A stretch of 6,339 nt of DNA from NCBI GenBank assembly GCA_002433335.1, contig DJHY01000134.1, forward strand, positions 1-6,339, read 5' to 3'. A program made the position numbers and the translations under genes. This DNA is from Rhodospirillaceae bacterium UBA6608 (GTDB taxonomy: Bacteria; Pseudomonadota; Alphaproteobacteria; Rhodospirillales_A; Casp-alpha2). Under the pieces are notes generated by a model. That model had not been told where the DNA came from and did not search any database. It was given only the letters and a program-made list of their open reading frames with translations. Shown here in pieces: positions 1-5,441 of the stretch (positions are counted from its first letter, which is position 1; every line of letters begins with the position of its first letter).

Positions 1-837
1 CTTGGCGCCCAGCACGACGCCCGCGGCTAGGCCGCTTTTGAAATAGACCAGCATCTTGAACAGGCCGTTGCCCATTTCGATATTGGGCACGACCAGAATG
101 TCGGCATGTCCAGCGACGGGGCTGTCGATGCCTTTCAGTTCGGCGGCGGCCGGGGAAATGGCATTGTCGAAGGCGAACGGACCGTCGACAATTGCCCCGG
201 TGATTTCTCCGGCGCGGGCGCGGTCGACGATGGCTTTGGCCTGAATGCTCGACGGCATCGCCGGGATCGGGCTTTCCGTGCCGGAGAGCATGGCGACCTT
301 GGGTTCCGGATTGCCCAACGCATGGGCCAGGTCGACCGCGTTGCGGACAATGTCCATCAGGGTGTTTTCATTGGGGTGTACGTTGACCGCGCCGTCGGTG
401 ATCATCAGCACCCGGTCGCTGCCCGGCACGGTCATATGAAAGACGTGGGACAGGCGACGGCCGACACGCAGGCCGCCGTCACGGGCGACCACTGCGGCCA
501 TCAAGGCGTCGGTATGGATATGCCCCTTCATCAGGGCCCGGACCTCGCCGTCGCGGGCCAGGGCCACGGCGGCGCGGGCGGCGGCGCCCTCGTCCTCTTC
601 CGTCACGTTGACGACGCGGTAATCCGAAATGTCCCAACCCATGGTCTGGGCCAGGCTTTCGATCTCGTCCTGATCGCCGACCAGAACCGGATCGATCAAG
701 CCCGCCTCGGTCGCCTGACGGGCGCTTTCCATGACCACCATGTTATCGGCCCCGGCCACGGCCATGGGCACGCGGTCCCGGCCTTTGGCCAGATCGAGAA
801 GATATTGGGGGACTTCGAAGGGGACGGTGCTGAGCAT
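1..837 (-). CDS. pta: Phosphate acetyltransferase (PTA_PTB family), C-terminus cut by window edge
   Basis: Converts acetyl phosphate and CoA to acetyl-CoA and phosphate in the cytoplasm; here it would take the acetyl phosphate made by Xsc. 279 codons are present, open to the left edge. Family-typical segments are seen: LMKGHIHTDALM (102-113), RRLSHVF (127-133), MITDGAVNVHP (145-155), a DGPFAFDNAIS segment (218-228) and VPNIEMGNGLFKML (250-263). The short form resembles phosphate butyryltransferase-type proteins of about 300-320 residues rather than large multidomain Pta, so only some 30 C-terminal residues should be missing (family knowledge). The ATG at 837 is chosen because an in-frame TAG lies four codons upstream with no start between, and an AGGATAGG ribosome-site-like sequence precedes it. 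It follows the methyltransferase gene by 50 bp, same strand. Butyryltransferase activity cannot be excluded from sequence; the neighbouring xsc favours acetyl phosphate. Confidence 0.88.
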   Translation of the reverse strand, partial: MLSTVPFEVPQYLLDLAKGRDRVPMAVAGADNMVVMESARQATEAGLIDPVLVGDQDEIESLAQTMGWDISDYRVVNVTEEDEGAAARAAVALARDGEVRALMKGHIHTDALMAAVVARDGGLRVGRRLSHVFHMTVPGSDRVLMITDGAVNVHPNENTLMDIVRNAVDLAHALGNPEPKVAMLSGTESPIPAMPSSIQAKAIVDRARAGEITGAIVDGPFAFDNAISPAAAELKGIDSPVAGHADILVVPNIEMGNGLFKMLVYFKSGLAAGVVLGAK

Positions 838-887
838 TCCGATAACCTATCCTAATTCGTTCGGTCTCTTGAGGAAAAATTCGGGCT

Positions 888-1487
888 TCACGCGGACTTG
901 GCCTGGGCCAGAAGCACGGACTGTTGATGGCATTCCGGGTCTTCGAACGTGAAGCGGACAATGCCGATGCCTAGGCCTGCGAGGACCTGTCTGTATTCGT
1001 CAGGCGCCAAGCTGGAATGATAGACGGGATCGTCGCCGACGGTGCCGGCGACTTCTCCTGCTTGCGGGCCCACGGTCAGCATCAACGCGCCGCCGGGTCT
1101 AAGGTGTGCCGCAAGCTTGGGTAGGACGGCGCGTTGTTCGTCCTGGCGCAGGTGGAAAAAACTGTTCCAGCCGATGATCCCATCGAACGTTTCCGGCAGG
1201 GAAAGCGTCCGCATGTCGGCCAGGCGCCAATCGCCTGAGGGAAACCGCTCCCGCGCGATGTCGAGCATCGCCGTCGAAGCATCGACACCGACAACGTCGA
1301 AGCCTTGCGCGGTCATGTAGCGGGCGACGGGATCGCCGCTGCCGCAACCCAGATCCAGAACATTCCCCTCTGGCGGTAGCAGGCTCAGAAAACGGTCCAG
1401 CCACACCCGTTCGTGCAGCCCCTTCGCGCGTTCTGTGTCGAACCGTCGGGCGTTGCGTTCGTAGACGGTTTGCGTCGTCGCCGCCAT
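888..1487 (-). CDS. Class I SAM-dependent methyltransferase, substrate unknown
   Basis: A 199-residue protein with a Rossmann-type methyltransferase fold. Motif I is VLDLGCGSGD (43-52), the acidic residue closing the second strand is D69 in VVGVDAS, and HLRPGGAL (128-135) matches the strand preceding the C-terminal half in this superfamily. The N-terminus (TVYERNARRFD) is a common lead-in for small-molecule methyltransferases of the Methyltransf_11/25 type. The substrate cannot be read from sequence. The start is uncertain: I use ATG at 1487; a TTG at 1517 would add ten residues (PDPDPDLTA-type). Neither has a clear Shine-Dalgarno. It lies between xsc and pta, about 140-170 bp after xsc with a terminator in between and 50 bp before pta, so it is probably co-transcribed with pta. 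It has no known step in taurine breakdown. Confidence 0.87.
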   Translation of the reverse strand: MAATTQTVYERNARRFDTERAKGLHERVWLDRFLSLLPPEGNVLDLGCGSGDPVARYMTAQGFDVVGVDASTAMLDIARERFPSGDWRLADMRTLSLPETFDGIIGWNSFFHLRQDEQRAVLPKLAAHLRPGGALMLTVGPQAGEVAGTVGDDPVYHSSLAPDEYRQVLAGLGIGIVRFTFEDPECHQQSVLLAQAKSA

Positions 1488-1580
1488 AGCTGTGAGATCA
1501 GGATCAGGATCGGGCAAGGTAGGACTATCGCTTCGATCAGGGGTGTTCGGCTTGGCTGTCCGGGATGTCCGCAGTATCCG

Positions 1581-1621
1581 GAAATAAAGACGCCGGGGAA
1601 AGGTTCACCCTTTCCCCGGCG
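1581..1621 (-). terminator. Intrinsic terminator after xsc
   Basis: Perfect 13-bp inverted repeat CGCCGGGGAAAGG (1591-1603) and CCTTTCCCCGGCG (1609-1621) with a 5-nt loop. Read on the minus strand it begins 35 bp after the xsc stop codon and is followed by the T-rich run TCTTTATTT (1590-1582). This fits a Rho-independent terminator for the xsc transcript. On the plus strand the hairpin is followed by GATCTTATG, without a T run, so it is judged to be one-directional. Confidence 0.85.
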
Positions 1622-1656
1622 ATCTTATGCGTAGGCGGTAGGCTTTCGCTCAGGGC

Positions 1657-3441
1657 TTAGACGGCACCCTTCTGCGGGCGCATGTCGGCGGCGCTGATGC
1701 CGGCGACTTCGACCGGGGCCTTCATGGCGTCGCGGCGGAACGGCTCGCCCAGTTCCTGGTTCAGGATCACTTCGATGAAGGTCGTGACCTTGTTTTCCAT
1801 CTGATCCTTCACGGCCGCGTCCAGGGCTTCGGTCAGTTCCTGCATGGTCGTGACCTGCACGCCCTTGAGGCCGCAGGCTTCGGCGATCCCGGCGTAGGTC
1901 ACGTCAAGGTCCAGTTCCGTGCCGACGAAGTTGTCCTGGTACCACAGGGTCGTGTTGCGCTTTTCAGCACCCCACTGGTAGTTGCGGAAGATGATCATCG
2001 TGATCGCCGGCCATTCGTCACGGCCGCAGGCGGTCATTTCGTTCATCGAGATGCCGAAGGCGCCGTCACCGGCAAAGCCCACGACCGGGGTGTCCGGATT
2101 GGCGATCTTGGCGCCCGTGATCGACGGGAAGCCGTAACCGCAGGGGCCGAACAGGCCCGGGGCCAGATACTTGCGGCCCTGCTCAAAGGTCGGATAGGCG
2201 TTGCCGATGGCGCAGTTGTTGCCGATGTCCGACGAGATGATGGCTTCGCGCGGCAGGGCGGCCTGAATGGCGCGCCAGGCTTTGCGGGGCGACATCCGCT
2301 CCGGGTGCTTGTTGCGCGCACGCTCGTTCCAGGTGGTGCCCGGATCGTCGTCTTCGTGGTCCATGGAGGTCAGTTCCTGGGCCCAGCGCGATTTGGTGGT
2401 CGAGATCAGGTCTTCGCGTTCCTTGCGGCCCGCGTTGCCCGCTTCGGCGGACAGGCTGGCCAGGATCTGTTCGGCGACCTGCTTGGCATCGCCCTGGATG
2501 GCGACGTCGACCTTTTTGGTCAGGCCGATACGGCTGGCGTTGATGTCGACCTGGATGATCTTGGCGTTCTTCGGCCAGTAATCGATGCCGTAGCCCGGCA
2601 GGGTCGAGAACGGGTTGAGGCGCGTGCCCAGGGCCAGAACGACGTCGGCCTTGGCGATCAGTTCCATGCCCGCCTTGGAGCCGTTGTAGCCCAGCGGACC
2701 GGCGAACAGCGGGTGCGAGCCCGGGAAGGCGTCGTTGTGCTGATAGCCGCAGCAGACCGGAGCGGACAGACGCTCGGCAAGGGCCTTGGAGGCGTCGATG
2801 CCGCCCGCCAGAACCACGCCGGCGCCGTTCAGGATGACCGGGAACTTGGCCGAGGACAGCAGCTTGGCGGCGTCGGCGATGGCGCTCTTGCCGCCCGAGG
2901 GGCGTTCGATTTCGATGACCTGCGGCAGTTCGATGTCGACGATCTGGGTCCAGAAATCACGCGGCACGTTGATCTGCGCCGGGGCGGAACCACGCCAAGC
3001 TTCGGTGATCACGCGGTTCAGAACCTCGGCGATGCGGGTCGGGTCGCGGACTTCTTCCTGATAGCAGACCATGTCTTCGAACAACTTCATCTGCGGGATT
3101 TCCTGGAAGCCGCCCTGACCGATGGTCTTGTTGGCGGCCTGCGGGGTGACCAGCAGCATCGGGGTGTGGTTCCAATAGGCGGTCTTGACCGGGGTCACGA
3201 AGTTGGTGATGCCGGGGCCGTTCTGGGCGACGCACATCGCCATCTTGCCCGACGAACGGGTGAAGCCGTCGGCCATCATCCCGGCGTTGCATTCATGGGC
3301 GCAGTCCCAGAAGGTGATGCCCGCCTTGGGGAACAGGTCCGAGATCGGCATCATGGCCGACCCGATGATGCCGAAGGCATGCTCGATGCCGTGCATCTGA
3401 AGAACCTTAACGAAGGCCTCTTCGGTGTTCATTTTCGTCAT
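1657..3441 (-). CDS. xsc: Sulfoacetaldehyde acetyltransferase
   Basis: A cytoplasmic ThDP- and Mg-dependent enzyme that converts sulfoacetaldehyde and phosphate to acetyl phosphate and sulfite, the desulfonation step of taurine breakdown. 594 residues, the usual length for Xsc. Order of domains: N-terminal ThDP pyrimidine-binding domain (about 1-170) with the expected catalytic Glu E50 in AHECNAGMMADGF; central domain (about 185-330); C-terminal ThDP diphosphate-binding domain (about 390-560) with the metal/ThDP motif GDGAFG (458-463) through FRNYQWGAEKRN (485-496, Asn487). IIGSAMMPISDLFP (25-38), QNGPGITNFVTP (73-84) and the FRNYQWGAEKRN stretch are typical of Xsc rather than of acetolactate synthase (recognition from memory of the family). 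The reading frame is open back to 3669, but the start at 3441 is chosen because GGGAGGA stands just upstream and the family N-terminus begins here. A second ATG three codons in is also possible. A terminator follows the gene. Confidence 0.96.
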   Translation of the reverse strand: MTKMNTEEAFVKVLQMHGIEHAFGIIGSAMMPISDLFPKAGITFWDCAHECNAGMMADGFTRSSGKMAMCVAQNGPGITNFVTPVKTAYWNHTPMLLVTPQAANKTIGQGGFQEIPQMKLFEDMVCYQEEVRDPTRIAEVLNRVITEAWRGSAPAQINVPRDFWTQIVDIELPQVIEIERPSGGKSAIADAAKLLSSAKFPVILNGAGVVLAGGIDASKALAERLSAPVCCGYQHNDAFPGSHPLFAGPLGYNGSKAGMELIAKADVVLALGTRLNPFSTLPGYGIDYWPKNAKIIQVDINASRIGLTKKVDVAIQGDAKQVAEQILASLSAEAGNAGRKEREDLISTTKSRWAQELTSMDHEDDDPGTTWNERARNKHPERMSPRKAWRAIQAALPREAIISSDIGNNCAIGNAYPTFEQGRKYLAPGLFGPCGYGFPSITGAKIANPDTPVVGFAGDGAFGISMNEMTACGRDEWPAITMIIFRNYQWGAEKRNTTLWYQDNFVGTELDLDVTYAGIAEACGLKGVQVTTMQELTEALDAAVKDQMENKVTTFIEVILNQELGEPFRRDAMKAPVEVAGISAADMRPQKGAV

Positions 3442-3450
3442 TGCTTGGGA

Positions 3451-3457
3451 TCCTCCC
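3451..3457 (-). promoter_or_regulatory. xsc ribosome binding site that decides the start
   Basis: GGGAGGA on the minus strand, about 10 nt before the ATG at 3441. The frame is open for 76 codons further upstream, but those codons show no conserved domain and no comparable ribosome site, so the site supports the shorter 594-residue Xsc. Confidence 0.8.
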
Positions 3458-3520
3458 GTAAGCGTTTCGCCGGGCACGGCATTCGCCGCAGTGCGCCCGG
3501 CATTGGTTGTTGTTGCCAGA

Positions 3521-3529
3521 GTTATAGCA
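3521..3529 (-). promoter_or_regulatory. Possible extended -10 element for xsc
   Basis: TGCTATAAC on the minus strand matches an extended -10 (TGn plus TATAAC). Transcription from it would give a leader of roughly 70-75 nt. The hexamer 17 bp upstream is GGGCAA, which is a poor -35, so the call is weak. An activator-dependent promoter further up, at the AT-rich block near 3690-3735, is an alternative. Confidence 0.3.
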
Positions 3530-3616
3530 TTCATCGCGCTGGCTTGCCCCGGTCGCGTAACGTCTCGAAACGTAAAGACGCGCAGGGCCCGGGAGCCTGC
3601 AATCCATAGGTCTTTG

Positions 3617-3647
3617 GTAGGGCCTGATGGGACTATGCAGTAGGGCC
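3617..3647. repeat. Direct repeat GTAGGGCC x2 upstream of xsc
   Basis: Exact 8-bp copies at 3617-3624 and 3640-3647, 23 bp apart start to start, in the non-coding tauR/xsc gap. Two helical turns of spacing is compatible with a dimeric DNA-binding protein, but an 8-mer pair can arise by chance and no regulator is assigned. Confidence 0.4.
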
Positions 3648-3689
3648 AGTTTCGGGCAATTCGACGCACCAGAACGCGGTAATGAGCTT

Positions 3690-3713
3690 AAATTGTCTCA
3701 TTTATGACAATTT
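3690..3713. promoter_or_regulatory. AT-rich inverted repeat upstream of xsc
   Basis: AAATTGTC (3690-3697) and GACAATTT (3706-3713) form a perfect 8-bp inverted repeat around an 8-nt spacer. It sits in the most AT-rich stretch of the window (about 3681-3725), shortly after the tauR stop and about 250 bp before the xsc start. The repeat-to-repeat distance of 16 bp suits an operator. It lacks a GC-rich stem, so it is unlikely to be the tauR terminator. The cognate protein is unknown. Confidence 0.45.
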
Positions 3714-3722
3714 TGCATCATT

Positions 3723-3731
3723 TTGGGACCA
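3723..3731 (-). promoter_or_regulatory. Candidate TauR-type box upstream of xsc
   Basis: TGGTCCCAA on the minus strand differs at one base from TGGTGCCAA, which occurs twice before the divergent aminotransferase gene. It has the same orientation relative to the downstream gene. The motif is nearly palindromic (TTGGGACCAA), so orientation is weak evidence. It lies 12 bp after the tauR stop and next to the AT-rich inverted repeat. Assignment to TauR is inference. Confidence 0.35.
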
Positions 3732-3742
3732 ATGGGCGGTGG

Positions 3743-5224
3743 TCAGGTTCCGCGTTTGACGATATCGGCCAACAGGCGGATGCCCGGCTCGATCCGTTCA
3801 GTCGCGATCGAGGAGAAACCCAGCCGGAAATGGTTCTTGGGCGCGTTCTTGCGGGCGAAGTTGACGCGGCCCGGCTCGATGATCAGGCCGTCGTCCAAGG
3901 CGCGGTCGGCCAGCCGTCCGGCATCGAAGCCGTCAGGCCCGCTGACCCAATAGCTGGTTCCGCCGAAGGTCGGGGCCTGGGACCAGCCGGGCAGGTGCTC
4001 GGCCAGGGCGTCGCCCATGATCTTCCACCGTTCCCGGTAGGCCTTCTGAAGCTTATGGACCAGGCTGTCGTGATGGCCGAGCGCCAGGAACAGGGCCGCC
4101 GTGCGCTGGTTGTTGTTGGGCGCGTGGCGCAGCATCAGGCGGCGCAGGGCGCGGGCTTCGCGGATCAGCGGCGCCGGACCGACCAGATAGCCCAGGCGCA
4201 GGCCCGGAAACAGCGTCTTGGAGAGGGAGCCGACATAGATCACGCGTCCCGCCGCATCCATGGATTTCAGCGCGGGGGTCGGTTCCGACACATAATTGGT
4301 TTCCCATTCGTAATCGTCTTCGATGATCACGAAGTCCTGATCCTCGGCGCGGGCCAGAAGTTCCTGCCGTCGGGATTTGGGCATGGTCACCGTGGTCGGG
4401 GCTTGGTGCGAGGGCGTGACGAAGGCCAGATCGCAGCCGTTCAGCCGCTCGTCGGCGGGCAGGCCGTGCTGATCGACGGGAATCGGTTCCACATGATCGG
4501 TCTTCAGGCCGAAGATGTTGCGCACGTCGGGATAACCCGGGTCCTCGATGGCGACGCGGGTGTCCGGCGCGACCAACAAGGCGGCCAGGATATAAAGCGC
4601 GTTCTGCGCCCCCAGGGTGACCAGGACTTCGTCCTCGCGGGCCAGGATGCCCCGGCGCGGCAGCAGGCGCGTTTGAATTTGTTCGATCAGCATCGGATCG
4701 TCGGCGGCCAAGGCGTCGCCGGTCCAGGCATCCATGCCCTTGCGGCCCAAAGCCTGGCGCGAACAATCGCGCCATTGCGCGATCGGGAACAGGGATTGAT
4801 CGACCTGCCCATAGATGAAGGGGTAGGGGTAGGTCAGCCAGTTGCCCGGCTTTTCCACGTTCGATTGGTGCGACGGATGCACCCGGAACCGGTTGTTCCA
4901 GTCGGGCCCGGCGTCGGGTCGTGCGTCGCTGGGTTGAACCGGTGGGGCGGCGGGTTCGTCGGCGCGCCCGTCCAGAATATCGTCGGCGACGTAGAAGCCC
5001 GATCGTTCGCGCGATTCAAGGTAGCCGTCGTCGACCAACCCCTGATAGGCCAGGACCACGGTATTGCGCGAAACGCCCAGGCTTTTGGCCAGTTTTCGTG
5101 ACGACGGCAGTGGGTCGCCCGGCGGCAATTGGCGGCCGAGAATGGCCGAAACCAGCATTTCCCGTATCTGCCCCTGGATCGAAATATTGGGCCGTCGGTC
5201 CAGATGAAATATGCCGTCGCGCAT
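3743..5224 (-). CDS. tauR: TauR-like MocR/GntR-family transcriptional regulator
   Basis: A 493-residue regulator of the MocR class: an N-terminal GntR-type winged helix-turn-helix (about 13-80, with LPPGDPLPSSRKLAKSLGVSR) joined by a Pro/Asp-rich linker (about 85-110) to a class I aminotransferase-like domain (about 130-490). PLP-site residues are present: D303 in IIEDDYEWE, the Schiff-base lysine K336 in GSLSKTLFPGLRLGYL, TPSHQAPTTVTM (270-281) and the carboxylate-binding Arg R467 in HFRLGF. The full PLP site suggests effector binding through PLP. In Rhodobacter capsulatus TauR activates taurine genes (established); the same role is inferred here from the neighbours xsc and the divergent aminotransferase. 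Start at 5224 gives the normal MocR N-terminus and is preceded by AGGCGGA. It could be another MocR subtype controlling the same genes, so the symbol is context-based. Confidence 0.87.
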   Translation of the reverse strand: MRDGIFHLDRRPNISIQGQIREMLVSAILGRQLPPGDPLPSSRKLAKSLGVSRNTVVLAYQGLVDDGYLESRERSGFYVADDILDGRADEPAAPPVQPSDARPDAGPDWNNRFRVHPSHQSNVEKPGNWLTYPYPFIYGQVDQSLFPIAQWRDCSRQALGRKGMDAWTGDALAADDPMLIEQIQTRLLPRRGILAREDEVLVTLGAQNALYILAALLVAPDTRVAIEDPGYPDVRNIFGLKTDHVEPIPVDQHGLPADERLNGCDLAFVTPSHQAPTTVTMPKSRRQELLARAEDQDFVIIEDDYEWETNYVSEPTPALKSMDAAGRVIYVGSLSKTLFPGLRLGYLVGPAPLIREARALRRLMLRHAPNNNQRTAALFLALGHHDSLVHKLQKAYRERWKIMGDALAEHLPGWSQAPTFGGTSYWVSGPDGFDAGRLADRALDDGLIIEPGRVNFARKNAPKNHFRLGFSSIATERIEPGIRLLADIVKRGT

Positions 5225-5256
5225 GTCCGCCTATTCGTCTGCAATTTAGCGAAAAG

Positions 5257-5264
5257 TGGTCCAA
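5257..5264 (+). promoter_or_regulatory. Candidate TauR-type box 1 (TGGTCCAA)
   Basis: TGGTCCAA lies 33 bp upstream of the tauR start codon in the divergent gap. It is the one-base-shorter relative of the two ATGGTGCCAA copies downstream. Read on the other strand it contains TGGACC, which resembles the core of the CTGGACYTAA repeats reported for R. capsulatus TauR (recalled, not checked). Confidence 0.35.
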
Positions 5265-5288
5265 GAAATCGCCCGCGCTGGCTCTAAC

Positions 5289-5322
5289 ATGGTGCCAAGG
5301 GCCAAGATTACGATGGTGCCAA
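5289..5322 (+). promoter_or_regulatory. Candidate TauR-type boxes 2 and 3 (exact direct repeat ATGGTGCCAA)
   Basis: Two identical 10-mers, ATGGTGCCAA at 5289-5298 and 5313-5322, 24 bp apart. They are 33 and 57 bp after box 1 and about 120-150 bp before the aminotransferase start. Direct repeats in a divergent regulator/target gap are the usual arrangement for MocR regulators. The protein that binds is inferred. Confidence 0.5.
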
Positions 5323-5372
5323 TCACCTGACAACCCTGACGGCATCGATGCTTGGGGGGGATCGCCTGCGAG

Positions 5373-5397
5373 ATCGATCGATTTCCCCGGCCGGGGA
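5373..5397. repeat. Two adjacent palindromes in the aminotransferase leader
   Basis: ATCGATCGAT (5373-5382) is followed at once by the 14-bp perfect palindrome TCCCCGGCCGGGGA (5384-5397). A run of seven G residues lies just before, at 5354-5360. The palindromes have no loop and no T run of length, so a terminator is not called. They may affect leader RNA folding upstream of the ribosome site or may be chance in GC-rich DNA. Confidence 0.35.
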
Positions 5398-5429
5398 GGA
5401 TTTTGCCGTGCCTTTCGGCCACGCCTTTT

Positions 5430-5436
5430 GGAGGAA
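5430..5436 (+). promoter_or_regulatory. Strong ribosome binding site of the aminotransferase gene
   Basis: GGAGGAA with 7 nt between GGAGG and the ATG at 5442, close to ideal. It fixes the start of the aminotransferase and suggests high translation. Confidence 0.85.
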
Positions 5437-5441
5437 CGACC

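Noticed and set aside
106..855. Plus-strand open frame of 249 codons over pta
   Set aside because: It is antisense to a clear PTA_PTB protein; the translation is rich in Gly, His, Asp and Arg with no recognisable domain, typical of shadow frames in GC-rich DNA.
1488..1517. TTG start adding ten residues to the methyltransferase
   Set aside because: Possible, but it lacks a ribosome site and the added residues are a short Asp/Pro repeat; the ATG at 1487 gives a normal N-terminus.
2305..3609. Plus-strand open frame of 434 codons over xsc
   Set aside because: Antisense to xsc, low-complexity Gly/Asp/Arg/His composition, no domain and no ribosome site.
3442..3669. 76-codon N-terminal extension of xsc
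   Set aside because: No conserved residues, no ribosome site as good as GGGAGGA before 3441, and it would give Xsc an unusual length.
3690..3713. Inverted repeat as a tauR terminator
   Set aside because: The stem is AT-rich and short with an 8-nt spacer, and no T run follows it in the tauR direction; an operator is more likely.
3704..5101. Plus-strand open frame of 465 codons over tauR
   Set aside because: Mirror frame of the MocR gene; no domain recognised, and the minus-strand reading has a complete HTH and PLP domain.
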